From Spirochaetota bacterium (GTDB lineage Bacteria > Spirochaetota > Brachyspiria > Brachyspirales > JACRPF01): a stretch of 64,000 nucleotides of DNA. The stretch is from NCBI GenBank assembly GCA_016214035.1, contig JACRPF010000022.1, positions 62,001 through 126,000 on the forward strand. The letters run 5' to 3'. Positions 53,771-62,238 of the stretch are shown here, piece after piece. The notes beneath the pieces are model-generated. The model had not been told where the DNA came from. It saw only the letters and a program-made list of their open reading frames with translations, and did not search any database. Position numbers and translations under genes: made by a program. The first letter of the stretch is position 1. Every line of letters begins with the position of its first letter.

Positions 53771-54937
53771 TTATCTTTGTTCCTGCTGCATCGTCACGGA
53801 AAGCGCTTCCGTGAAAATATGGTTCCAGTCATACGATCTTGCCATCTGGAATGCGTTTGTTCGGTACAGCTGAATTCTGTCGGGTTGGCTCAGATATGTC
53901 CGTATATTCTTTACCACAATGTCGAGATCGAACGGAACGATGAAGCCGGCCTGCTGTGCGCTGATCTTCTGTGCGATCGGCGCACAATCGGTCATGATGA
54001 CCGGTACGCCGCAGCCGAGATACGTTTTTACTTTACCGGGGTCGGTGTTCCCGATAAATGGATGTGCCGGATCGTACAGCGCCATTCCCAGTACGGCGTG
54101 TGCAACGATCTGTTCCATCGCATGTGTGTCTGCGATGAATCCGGCGAATTCAATATGCGCTGACAGTTCATGAAGACGAACATATTCACGTATGGACGCT
54201 TCGTCAGCATCGCCCTTTCCGATTATCAGCAGTTTGATGTTCTTGAACTCAGATCGCAATGCCTCAACAGCAGTGATTGCAAGCATAATGCCTTGGAATT
54301 TATGTATGAAACCCATGTACACGAGTTCACAGTCGTGCACACTGCTGCGGGGAAGAAAATTTTCCTGCCTGACAAAAATGCCGTGCGGTGTGACCATCTG
54401 ATGCGGAAACGACCTCTGCCACATGCGTTCCCGCTCACGGATCATCGCGGGCGCATAGTTCCAGGTGCACGAGGCATATTGTGCGCACCATTTTTCGATC
54501 GTGTGATACAGTTTATTCAGCAACGGGTTTCTAAATCGCTTCGGGATGAAGTCGATGACGTAGTATATCACCGTGTCAACTTTGCCTATCCTTTTAAGTA
54601 TCAGGCCGATGAATGCGTTGAGATTGCCCGTGCCGACGAACAGATCGATTTTACCCCGTATCTTTGCCAGTGACCATACGAAGGTTAGTAGCGAGTCCTT
54701 GATATACGACAGTACTTCGGGGAGTTTTCCGGTGGATGCTTCAAATGATCTTGATTCCGTTCCTTGTCTGTAGATCCGAGCATATGAATTCTTTATCGCA
54801 TTGGCGGCGACAGACATGTTGGGATGGCCGATGAAAAGAATCTCTTCTGTTTTTTCACCGCGCAGATAATCGCGAAGTGCGTGCGGCGGTCCTGCTACGA
54901 TATCATGGCATACGATGATTGCTTTTTTTATGGTCAT
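53771..54937 (-). CDS. Glycosyltransferase family 4
   Basis: A 388-residue GT-B protein. The C-terminal half has MGFIHKFQGIMLAI, LLIIGKGDADEASI, HIEFAGFI and PGKVKTYLGCGVPVI, typical of GT4 donor-binding domains. It is the first intact gene after the diverged promoter copy at 55116-55143, which may drive it. Sugar specificity unknown. Confidence 0.9.
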   Translation of the reverse strand: MTIKKAIIVCHDIVAGPPHALRDYLRGEKTEEILFIGHPNMSVAANAIKNSYARIYRQGTESRSFEASTGKLPEVLSYIKDSLLTFVWSLAKIRGKIDLFVGTGNLNAFIGLILKRIGKVDTVIYYVIDFIPKRFRNPLLNKLYHTIEKWCAQYASCTWNYAPAMIRERERMWQRSFPHQMVTPHGIFVRQENFLPRSSVHDCELVYMGFIHKFQGIMLAITAVEALRSEFKNIKLLIIGKGDADEASIREYVRLHELSAHIEFAGFIADTHAMEQIVAHAVLGMALYDPAHPFIGNTDPGKVKTYLGCGVPVIMTDCAPIAQKISAQQAGFIVPFDLDIVVKNIRTYLSQPDRIQLYRTNAFQMARSYDWNHIFTEALSVTMQQEQR

Positions 54938-54948
54938 TCGGATTTTCT

Positions 54949-55109
54949 CTACGACACCGGGGCAATATCTTTCACAAACAGCTCTTTATGTTCCAAAAGG
55001 TCAATGACACTACTGCAATCCGGCCGGTATTCTGCGTTGTTTCAAATACAGTATCTGTGACAACCATGCCGGGCTTCGGTTTATCGACGGATGTTACGAT
55101 TTCTGCCAT
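54949..55109 (-). pseudogene. Truncated, diverged copy of the 5' end of the gene at 63755
   Basis: From ATG at 55109 a 45-codon frame (to 54972) begins MAEIVTSVDKPKPGMVVTDT, matching 15 of 22 residues of MAEVSTPVDKLKTGMVVSDT at 63755. The match extends upstream through the promoter. After about 26 codons similarity ends; a second open stretch in another frame (AEYRPDCSSVIDLLEHKELF and on to a stop at 54949) looks codon-like but is unrelated to the paralogue. It is read as a broken remnant, though a short leader peptide cannot be excluded. Confidence 0.6.
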
Positions 55110-55115
55110 TTATTG

Positions 55116-55143
55116 ATTATACAGGAAGAGTAATGATTTTCAA
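55116..55143 (-). promoter_or_regulatory. Promoter copy upstream of the glycosyltransferase genes
   Basis: TTGAAA (55138-55143) and TATAAT (55116-55121) on the minus strand, 16 bases apart, then 6 bases to the ATG at 55109. The box-to-box sequence is shared with the promoter at 63721-63748. Confidence 0.65.
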
Positions 55144-55182
55144 TAGCAGATTTCTTACGCTCGTTACGCTACTAAAATCATT
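55132..55182. repeat. 9-bp inverted repeat upstream of the remnant
   Basis: AATGATTTT (55132-55140) and AAAATCATT (55174-55182) are perfect reverse complements around 33 bases that include a direct repeat TTACGCT. Confidence 0.5.
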
Positions 55183-55215
55183 GGTTACACAGTGGATATT
55201 ATAATATCACGGGGC

Positions 55216-55243
55216 TTGCAAAATTAATACTTTAAAATACAGT
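55216..55243 (+). promoter_or_regulatory. Possible promoter of the secreted protein at 55272
   Basis: TTGCAA (55216-55221) and TACAGT (55238-55243), 16 bases apart; GAGGTG then precedes the ATG. Confidence 0.45.
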
Positions 55244-55271
55244 ATGCTATCTGAGCTTCTTGAGGTGCACT

Positions 55272-55643
55272 ATGAAAAAGCTGATAACCCTTTCGACATT
55301 CCTGATCGTATCCGCCGCCGCGTTTGCTGCAATCCCGACCAACGGATCCTTCTATTTCACGGTAAGCAACCGGATTTTCTTTTCAAACGCCAAAGCGCAG
55401 TTGATTCAGACCACCAACAATGATTCGTTCTGGGTTGAAACCGCTGTGTATCATCAGATGCGTCCGCTGCGCCGCTATCGTCTGAACATATTCAAATATA
55501 TCGTTTCCAACAACGGAACGCAGTATCCGCTGCTGCTCACTGAGATGGACGATGTGATGGAGATTACGAACGGCTCGATGACCAATTCACATATCCGCCG
55601 CGCTATGCCCCTGACAACGCCGCGAAACACCCCGAGAAAATAA
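55272..55643 (+). CDS. Small secreted protein of unknown function
   Basis: A 123-residue protein with a clear signal peptide (MKKLITLSTFLIVSAAAFAA) and a mature part with aromatic-rich strands and a basic, Thr/Pro-rich tail. No family recognised. GAGGTG stands 4 bases before the ATG at 55272. It is followed by the FecR-like gene, which has its own promoter. Confidence 0.7.
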   Translation: MKKLITLSTFLIVSAAAFAAIPTNGSFYFTVSNRIFFSNAKAQLIQTTNNDSFWVETAVYHQMRPLRRYRLNIFKYIVSNNGTQYPLLLTEMDDVMEITNGSMTNSHIRRAMPLTTPRNTPRK

Positions 55644-55664
55644 CATTCCGATCCGTTATTTGAG

Positions 55665-55693
55665 TTGCGCGATATCCCGCGCTATGGTATCAT
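55665..55693 (+). promoter_or_regulatory. Possible promoter of the FecR-like gene
   Basis: TTGCGC (55665-55670) and TATCAT (55688-55693), 17 bases apart. The -10 box lies within CGCTATG-GTAT-CATAGCG, a 7-bp palindrome that could be an operator. Confidence 0.4.
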
Positions 55694-55727
55694 AGCGTCT
55701 ATCCGTTCCGTACAGCGGGAGTAATCC

Positions 55728-57398
55728 ATGCGTCTTGTAACAATCGTTTTTACGACATTCTGTATCGTGTGCACATGTGCTATGCCGTACGCGGTCACCG
55801 TGTTTCCCGCCAACGGGACGGTGATGGTGCTCCGCGGCGGTGCGGCAGGCCGGTGGACGCCGGTATTGTTTTCCACCGTGATCGACGCGTCAGACGCGGT
55901 ACGCACCGCGCCGGACGGCGGAGCATGGCTGGTAACGCCCGGCAACGATTATATACTCCTCGGCAACAACGCCACTGCGCAGCTGAGTTCGGTGAGCGAT
56001 ACAGCAAAACCGATGATGTCATCATTGCTGCTCCGTCGCGGCAAAGCGTATGCTGCGGTTAAGAACAGCGGCCGTTTTGTATGGGAACTGGTCACCCCCA
56101 CGCTGCGTGTCCGTGTCAACAATGGACGCGCGCTTGTTCAGGCGGATGACGAATCACGCATGCTTGCGGAAAGCAACACGATTGCGGAGATTATTGTTTC
56201 CGCGCCGGGAAAGGATAATGAATCAATGCGCCTGTCGTCGGGCAAGATGATATTCGGCAAGCAGGATGGAAGCCTGAGCGCCGAAATCGCCGCCCGCGGA
56301 GCGGATGCGCTTTTTGCCGAAGTGCGCGCCGCCGAGCAGTGGATGTTCCGCCCCGTTCCATCGCTAGCCGTGACCGTACCGCAGCTTACAACACGCGTGC
56401 CGCGCTCCTCCGGCAGATTTGAGCTTCGCGGTCTTTCCGATCCGTTCGCGGTCATCACCGTCAATAATGATGCAATTGAGATCGGGCGTGTCAGCGCAAA
56501 TTCGAACGGAGAGTTTTCACTTCACATACCGATACAGCCGAAACAACAGTGTGATCTTCAGGTCACCGCATACACGATACGCGGGGTCGCAACGCTCCGG
56601 CATCAGGTGCGCTGCATGCCGGAGGCGGGACTTGATATCATCGCGCCGCGCGAAGGCGATGTTTTTGCGTCCAAAGGCATTACCTTCAGCGGAATAACGC
56701 TGCCGGGGTCGGCCGTTTCTGTTCAGGGGTATGATATTCGTGTCGCTTCGAACGGTATGTTCGGTCCGGCAGAGATACAGTTCAGAAATGATGGCGTCAT
56801 CCGAGCAAACGTACACTGCACCGGTTCAAACGGTGTCGTCACCAACCGCATCCGTACGTTCACCATCGACACCTCGCTGCCCGCGCTCGAATGGTTTACA
56901 GTGGAAGGACTTCGTAACGGTACCGCGCTTTCACCCGATGTAACGGTGCGTCTGGGTACGAAGAATTCGGTTTACGCATCGATTAACGGTTTTCCGCTCA
57001 CACGCACCGGGAAAAATACATTTGAAGGTGTCGCGTGTGTATTTGCCGACGGCGCGCAGACGTTTGTCATCGAGCTCATGACCGCCGCGGGGAAAAAATT
57101 CCGGGACGCACGGACAATCATATTCGACACCGAGTCGCCGTATCTGACGGTGAAAGAACCTATTGAACTCCCGTCGCTCAGCGGCGTGACGAAACGCGGG
57201 GCTTTCGTGACCGTACGGGTGAACGACGCTATCGTCATCGACCGTTCAGAATCCGCGGGTTTTTTCTCCTTCGACCTTTCAAAAAAACTAGCGCCGTATA
57301 AAGGGCACAATGTGAAGATAACCGTTTCGTGCGAAGACAGATACGGACGCAAGGGAATTCCGTTCACCGTGACGCGCTATTTCGATCTGTCGCATTAG
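55728..57398 (+). CDS. Secreted FecR-like protein with Ig-like repeats
   Basis: A 556-residue exported protein with an N-terminal signal sequence (about residues 1-22). Residues 25-150 resemble the periplasmic FecR domain (a GDGVRTAPDGGAWL-like region and LRRGKAYAAV). From about residue 220 there are several Ig-like/Big beta domains with repeated FTIDTSLP and IIFDTESPYL elements. It may be a cell-surface or periplasmic scaffold. No FecI sigma partner is nearby. GGGAG precedes the ATG. Confidence 0.75.
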   Translation: MRLVTIVFTTFCIVCTCAMPYAVTVFPANGTVMVLRGGAAGRWTPVLFSTVIDASDAVRTAPDGGAWLVTPGNDYILLGNNATAQLSSVSDTAKPMMSSLLLRRGKAYAAVKNSGRFVWELVTPTLRVRVNNGRALVQADDESRMLAESNTIAEIIVSAPGKDNESMRLSSGKMIFGKQDGSLSAEIAARGADALFAEVRAAEQWMFRPVPSLAVTVPQLTTRVPRSSGRFELRGLSDPFAVITVNNDAIEIGRVSANSNGEFSLHIPIQPKQQCDLQVTAYTIRGVATLRHQVRCMPEAGLDIIAPREGDVFASKGITFSGITLPGSAVSVQGYDIRVASNGMFGPAEIQFRNDGVIRANVHCTGSNGVVTNRIRTFTIDTSLPALEWFTVEGLRNGTALSPDVTVRLGTKNSVYASINGFPLTRTGKNTFEGVACVFADGAQTFVIELMTAAGKKFRDARTIIFDTESPYLTVKEPIELPSLSGVTKRGAFVTVRVNDAIVIDRSESAGFFSFDLSKKLAPYKGHNVKITVSCEDRYGRKGIPFTVTRYFDLSH

Positions 57399-57426
57399 CA
57401 GACACGTCATCTCAGGGATTACTTTC

Positions 57427-58035
57427 ATGATCGGCATCATTAATTATAAAGCAGGCAATGCGCCGAGCGTGCAGAATGCATTGCAGCATCTCGGCGTTCC
57501 ATGCTGTTTCGTATCGTCACCGGATGATTTGCGAACAGCCGATGGTATTATATTGCCGGGTGTCGGTTCCGCGGAGGCCACCATGCGGTCGCTCCGTGAG
57601 CTGTCGCTCATCGATGCGCTGAACGAGCAGGTTCGCGTCCGTCATGTGCCGTTTCTCGGTATTTGCGTAGGTCTTCAGATTCTTTTCGAGCACAGCGAGG
57701 AGGGTGATACCGATTGTCTCGGCTGGCTCAAAGGCGGGGTTTTAAAATTCTCGGATCCATCGCTCCGTGTTCCGCATATCGGCTGGAACGAGGTGACATT
57801 CTCGACGGCATCGCCATTGACAGCCTCGTTTCCGGGACATCCGTATTTTTATTTTGTGAATTCGTATTACGCCGTACCGGAAGATAACGCGGTGCTGCTC
57901 GGGCGGGCGGATTACGGTGCGCCGTTCTGCGCCGCCGTTCAAGAAGATAATATCTACGCGACCCAATTTCATGCGGAAAAAAGCGGGCAGGTAGGGCTTA
58001 TGTTGTTGAGCAATTTCGCCGCTCTATGCGGATGA
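57427..58035 (+). CDS. hisH: HisH-type glutamine amidotransferase
   Basis: A 202-residue class I glutaminase of the HisH family: MIGIINYKAGNAPSVQNAL, the catalytic Cys in GICVGLQILF (near residue 80) and QFHAEKSG with the His and Glu (near residue 181). HisH releases ammonia that is tunnelled into HisF. No other histidine genes are in the window; in several bacteria extra HisH/HisF pairs serve modification of surface sugars. It lies 15 bases before the HisF-like gene. Confidence 0.88.
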   Translation: MIGIINYKAGNAPSVQNALQHLGVPCCFVSSPDDLRTADGIILPGVGSAEATMRSLRELSLIDALNEQVRVRHVPFLGICVGLQILFEHSEEGDTDCLGWLKGGVLKFSDPSLRVPHIGWNEVTFSTASPLTASFPGHPYFYFVNSYYAVPEDNAVLLGRADYGAPFCAAVQEDNIYATQFHAEKSGQVGLMLLSNFAALCG

Positions 58036-58050
58036 TGGGGATGTGACAAC

Positions 58051-58857
58051 GTGCTCAGCAAACGATTGATCGCCTGTTTCGATATCGCCAAAGGCATGGT
58101 GACCAAGGCCCGTCAATTTCAGGATAATATCGCCATCGAACCGGCCGCATCAATGGCAATACGCATGTATGACGCGGGTATCGACGAGATAGTTTTCTAC
58201 GATATCACTGCAAGTTCGGATAAGCGGAAGATCGATATCGATGCGGTTAGGGCGGTCGCAGCCGTCGTATTTGTGCCGTTCACCGTTGGCGGCGGCATCA
58301 GACATCTTGACGACATGTATGACGTTCTCAAAGCCGGTGCGGAGAAGATCAGCATCGATTCGATGGCGGTGCGTAATCCCTCGATAATACGTGACGGCGC
58401 CGCGGCATTCGGGAATCAATGCATCGTGGTGAGCACACAGGTGAAAAAGACCGGTGTACGAAAAGAGATCCCGAGCGGGTATGAGGTAGCCATCGACGGC
58501 GCGCGGGTGATGACCGGTCTCGATGCCGTACAGTGGGCGGTTAAGGCTGCGGATCTCGGCGCCGGTGAGATTGTGGTGAACAGCATCGATAATGACGGCA
58601 TGCATAGCGGATACGACATTGATATCACACGGCGCATCGCCGATAGCGTTCATGTGCCGGTCATCGCTTCCGGGGGTGCCGGAAATCCGGAACATGTCGC
58701 CGATGTTTTTACCAAAACCGGAGCGTCAGCGGCTATCATTAGCTCACTGCTGTATTCCCCGCGTCTTCAGAAAAATTTTTCGGTTCATGAAGTAAAAACA
58801 TATCTGCAAAGCCGGTCGATACACGTGCGTCCGCCGGCAGAATCATTCAATCTGTAA
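58051..58857 (+). CDS. HisF-family protein with altered catalytic site
   Basis: A 268-residue TIM-barrel protein aligning end to end with HisF. Asp11 in LIACFDIAKG, FYDITAS, FTVGGGI, NSIDNDGMHSGYD and IASGGAG are kept. The second catalytic Asp (Asp130 of the Thermotoga maritima enzyme) is Gln130 here (VVSTQVKK), and Asn103 is Asp. Imidazole glycerol phosphate synthesis is therefore doubtful; ammonia delivery to another substrate is possible. The start is GTG with GGGG upstream. Confidence 0.82.
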   Translation: MLSKRLIACFDIAKGMVTKARQFQDNIAIEPAASMAIRMYDAGIDEIVFYDITASSDKRKIDIDAVRAVAAVVFVPFTVGGGIRHLDDMYDVLKAGAEKISIDSMAVRNPSIIRDGAAAFGNQCIVVSTQVKKTGVRKEIPSGYEVAIDGARVMTGLDAVQWAVKAADLGAGEIVVNSIDNDGMHSGYDIDITRRIADSVHVPVIASGGAGNPEHVADVFTKTGASAAIISSLLYSPRLQKNFSVHEVKTYLQSRSIHVRPPAESFNL

Positions 58858-58869
58858 TCAGATCGCTGT

Positions 58870-60060
58870 TCAGTAACCCTTTCGCCGTCGACCGCAAAGC
58901 ATGAGCTGATAGCAGCGCTTGCACGCGGGGAATATGCCGTCGGGCGCGTTCGCAAGTTCCTGACGGAAACGCCGCGCCTTGGCGCCGTTATAGATATCCG
59001 TCATCGTTTCATTTTTGATATTGCCGATGACGTAGTCGGGATAATCCGCGCAGAAATGAGCATCGCCGTTGTAGTTGATATCAACCGAAAACCACGGCGC
59101 GAGGCACTGGTCCCGCACAGTGGTTTCAAGTTCACTGTAATATGTTCCGATGCACTTCGGGTCGATAACCGGAACGGTGATAAGCGGATGATCGGTCTGT
59201 ATTCTGTGCGCGCGGTCGAGTATCTCGGAGAATCGGTCGCCGTCGATGCCTTCATTGAACCCGCTCGTGAATCCTTTCCAGAAACGGGGATCATAATCGA
59301 GATGCTCTTTCATGTACTGTACGTGGTCCTGTCCTATCTTTTCGTTCAGATAGGTCCCGAGATTGATGATATGCCAAGACAGTCCGATGTCGCGCGTGGC
59401 CTCGACGAGTTTATCGAGATACAGATAGTTTTTGTTGCACACGGTGGTGACGATGCCTACATGCGGAAGCACGGATTTCCGTTTTTTCTTTTCGGCATTG
59501 ATGGCGGTGATGCTGTCGATGACTTTCTGGTATGATCCTTCGCCGCGTATCGCATCGTTCGTCTCGCGGAAACCGTCGAGTGAGATGAAAAATCCCGTCC
59601 ACTGGTCATGCACGATGCGTTCGGCGTGCGGCGCGAGCAGGGTCCCGTTGGTGTTGATGGTGAATATCGGGATGTTCTTCGCCATGTACTCGGCGAGGTC
59701 GAGGAAATTCGGGTACAGCATCGGCTCGCCGCCCCAGATATAGAACACTTTCGTCTTGTCCTTTACCTCGTCGGTGAGGCGCTTGTATTGTTCGATGGAA
59801 ACAAGGGTCTGCTCTTCGCGAACGGCCATCTCATCCTTGAGCGTGCCGTGAATACCGCGCTGTCCGCACATCACACAGCGCAGATTGCATTTCGGCGTTA
59901 TCTTGAACGTGATGAGCGCGAGCTCATTGCTCACGCCTTCCGGATCGTGATAATCGATCTCTTTTGCCCGCATCTGCGCAAGAAATCCGTCGGCAAGATA
60001 CAGCGCCTTGTCGGGATTGCTCATGAACATCTTCGGTATGATGGAAGCATTCTGGTTCAT
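58870..60060 (-). CDS. Radical SAM/SPASM-type protein
   Basis: A 396-residue protein with the radical SAM cluster CNLRCVMC (Cys58, Cys62, Cys65), the WGGEPMLYPNF motif and FFISLDGF. The C-terminal 90 residues carry a cysteine-rich SPASM-like region (CLAPWFSVDINYNGDAHFC and CKRCYQLMLC). Such proteins modify peptides or small molecules. AAGGAG precedes the ATG. It runs convergently with the HisF gene and 77 bases from the maturase-like gene upstream. Confidence 0.88.
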   Translation of the reverse strand: MNQNASIIPKMFMSNPDKALYLADGFLAQMRAKEIDYHDPEGVSNELALITFKITPKCNLRCVMCGQRGIHGTLKDEMAVREEQTLVSIEQYKRLTDEVKDKTKVFYIWGGEPMLYPNFLDLAEYMAKNIPIFTINTNGTLLAPHAERIVHDQWTGFFISLDGFRETNDAIRGEGSYQKVIDSITAINAEKKKRKSVLPHVGIVTTVCNKNYLYLDKLVEATRDIGLSWHIINLGTYLNEKIGQDHVQYMKEHLDYDPRFWKGFTSGFNEGIDGDRFSEILDRAHRIQTDHPLITVPVIDPKCIGTYYSELETTVRDQCLAPWFSVDINYNGDAHFCADYPDYVIGNIKNETMTDIYNGAKARRFRQELANAPDGIFPACKRCYQLMLCGRRRKGY

Positions 60061-60093
60061 AACTGGCTCCTTGCAAAGCGCGTCTTGTTATCC

Positions 60094-60121
60094 ATAATAT
60101 CGACACCCGGATAAATATCAA
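60094..60121 (-). promoter_or_regulatory. Predicted promoter of the SPASM-type radical SAM gene
   Basis: TTGATA (60116-60121) and TATTAT (60094-60099) on the minus strand, 16 bases apart. Confidence 0.5.
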
Positions 60122-60137
60122 TACGGATACGTCTGCG

Positions 60138-61205
60138 CTATGCCATTCCTTTCGTAAATTCCGGCACGAACTTTTTATTCACCGCACAATATTCATACGC
60201 GCCGGTGCGGGAATAGTGCGGACAACCGCCGTGACAGAAGGATTCTACCGTGCATCCCGCGCAATGTTTCTCCCGATACCGTTCCTTGAGCGCATTGAAC
60301 TTGCCGCTTTTGGCTGATTTCGCAACGCTGTCGAAACTGTCCGTATTCACATTGCCGAGATACCACCGCTTTTCGGCGTAAAAATCGCACGGATAGATAT
60401 TGCCGTTCGCCTCGATGAGATAATACCCGCCGCAGCGCGTGTTAAGCTGGCAGCTTGACGGCGTCTGCCCGAGCAGCGATTCATACATGTTGTCGAACAG
60501 CCGCACCGACGGCCGCGGGTCTGACATCTTCCAGACACGGAAAATCTCGCTGATGAAATGATAATACCGTTCGCCCGTCACGGAATACGCGGCAGGTTTG
60601 CCGTTCGGATCGATATCGAGAATGGGGATAAACTGCAGGTAATCGGCTTTGACCTCTTCACGGAGAAATCGGTACATACGCTCCGGATGTTCCGCGGTGA
60701 GCACGTTCACCGTTGACAGCACGTTCACCGGTACGCCGCCGTCGGCAAGCATACGGAAGCCCTTCACCGCCCGTTCGAATGACCCTGTACCGGCTCCATC
60801 GATGCGGTTCGCATCGTGCAGTTCCCTGTCGCCGTCTATTGAAACACCGACAAGCGCATTCATGCGTTTGAAGAGGGCTACCCACGCGTCGTCCACGAGC
60901 GTACCGTTCGTCTGTATGGCGACGCTCACCGATGTCCGCGGCGGGAGAATGCGGTTGAGCGTGTCGATGAAACGTTCATAGAACGGAATACCGGCAAGGA
61001 GCGGTTCGCCGCCCTGAAACGCGAAGATATACGGCGGCTCTGCCGCGAGCGTATACTGCTCGATAAGTGCGGCCATGGTCTCATCCGACATGACCTCCGC
61101 GGGACCGAGCTCCGCTTTGTTGTCGAAGCAGTAAAAACAGTACCGGCAGCGGAGATTACACCGGTACGACACCGGTTTGATGAGCAGGGAAAAACTTCTT
61201 CTCAT
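60138..61205 (-). CDS. Anaerobic sulfatase-maturating enzyme-like radical SAM/SPASM protein
   Basis: A 355-residue protein with CNLRCRYCFY (Cys16, Cys20, Cys23), FAFQGGEPLLAG and GVSIDG, the pattern of anaerobic sulfatase maturases, and SPASM cysteines in CQLNTRCGGYY, YPCDFYAE and HCAGCTVESFCHGGCPHY. These enzymes turn an active-site Cys or Ser of sulfatases into formylglycine without oxygen. No sulfatase gene is in the window, so the substrate may be elsewhere. An extended -10 box lies 7 bases before the ATG. Confidence 0.88.
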   Translation of the reverse strand: MRRSFSLLIKPVSYRCNLRCRYCFYCFDNKAELGPAEVMSDETMAALIEQYTLAAEPPYIFAFQGGEPLLAGIPFYERFIDTLNRILPPRTSVSVAIQTNGTLVDDAWVALFKRMNALVGVSIDGDRELHDANRIDGAGTGSFERAVKGFRMLADGGVPVNVLSTVNVLTAEHPERMYRFLREEVKADYLQFIPILDIDPNGKPAAYSVTGERYYHFISEIFRVWKMSDPRPSVRLFDNMYESLLGQTPSSCQLNTRCGGYYLIEANGNIYPCDFYAEKRWYLGNVNTDSFDSVAKSAKSGKFNALKERYREKHCAGCTVESFCHGGCPHYSRTGAYEYCAVNKKFVPEFTKGMA

Positions 61206-61212
61206 ATAGATG

Positions 61213-61221
61213 ATTGTAACA
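61213..61221 (-). promoter_or_regulatory. Extended -10 element, leaderless type, of the maturase-like gene
   Basis: TGTTACAAT on the minus strand is an extended -10 (TGn plus TACAAT) 7 bases before the ATG at 61205; the -35 region is weak. Confidence 0.5.
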
Positions 61222-61242
61222 AAAATTCATAAAAAGGGAACA

Positions 61243-61270
61243 TTGAATTTTTACCGGTTTATCTTACAAT
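61243..61270 (+). promoter_or_regulatory. Predicted promoter of cdsA
   Basis: TTGAAT (61243-61248) and TACAAT (61265-61270), 16 bases apart. Confidence 0.55.
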
Positions 61271-61303
61271 AGCAGCACCAGCCCCAAAGGATAACCTAAC
61301 CGT

Positions 61304-62230
61304 ATGAAACGCCTTATTGCTGCCGCTATTTTCCTGCCGTTGCTCTCGTTAGGCATTTTTTTTGAACCGCTCGCACCGGTATTCTTTCTTGCGATGATTG
61401 TGGCATCGCTCCTCGCGGCAAATGAGCTTTTCATCATGGCGAAGCTTACCGTCACCGAACGCCCGACATATATTGTCGTCATGACCGTCATTGCGGCTGC
61501 GGCGGTGCTTTTCATTGCCGGATGGTATGCGTTCTATCCGGAAGCGAACTCGCAAATACGATATGTGCTCATGTCCATCATGGCGAATCCAATCGCCGGC
61601 ATGCTGCTGCGTGAGCCTGTTTTTTTCACCGGCGCAACGCTTATCGTGGCGCTTTTTGCGGTCAATATTTTCCGTCCGTCGTATGACAACGCCGCCATTA
61701 TGGCCATCATGCTCGGCGTGTTCGCGTTCTTTTATGCGGGTATTTTTATCTGGCACATCGCCGGTGTACGCATGCTGCCGCACGGACGGTACTATCTCGG
61801 CATGATGTTCATCGCCATCTGGAGCGCCGACGGCGGTGCGTATTATCTCGGCAAGCGGTTCGGACAGCACAAGATGTCCGGTTCCGCATCGCCCAATAAG
61901 AGCATCGAGGGGACGATTGCATCGTTCATCGTCGGCACTGCAGTCGTAATCGGCATAAATCAGCTGGTGCGGCTCGGTGTGTTCGATTTTGCCATCGGTG
62001 AATGCGGCAGGGTTGTGGCGATGTCCATTCCGAAAACTGTCATATTCTCATTGATTTTCATCGCGGCGGGTTTTATCGGTGATATGGGCGAGAGCGTCAT
62101 CAAGCGCGCGTTCGCCGCGAAGGATTCCGGCAACTTCATCCTCGGCCACGGCGGGGTTCTCGATCGTTTTGACGGACCCATTATCGCCGCGCCGATTTTG
62201 TACTATATGGTCTTCTGGCACATCCTGTAA
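61304..62230 (+). CDS. cdsA: Phosphatidate cytidylyltransferase
   Basis: CdsA makes CDP-diacylglycerol from phosphatidate and CTP in the inner membrane. The 308-residue protein has about eight helices and the signature near its end: GDMGESVIKRAFAAKDSGNF followed by GHGGVLDRFDG; SPNKSIEGT is the upstream conserved loop. AAAGGATAA precedes the ATG. It is followed after 8 bases by the B12-type radical SAM gene. Confidence 0.95.
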   Translation: MKRLIAAAIFLPLLSLGIFFEPLAPVFFLAMIVASLLAANELFIMAKLTVTERPTYIVVMTVIAAAAVLFIAGWYAFYPEANSQIRYVLMSIMANPIAGMLLREPVFFTGATLIVALFAVNIFRPSYDNAAIMAIMLGVFAFFYAGIFIWHIAGVRMLPHGRYYLGMMFIAIWSADGGAYYLGKRFGQHKMSGSASPNKSIEGTIASFIVGTAVVIGINQLVRLGVFDFAIGECGRVVAMSIPKTVIFSLIFIAAGFIGDMGESVIKRAFAAKDSGNFILGHGGVLDRFDGPIIAAPILYYMVFWHIL

Positions 62231-62238
62231 CGGAACGT

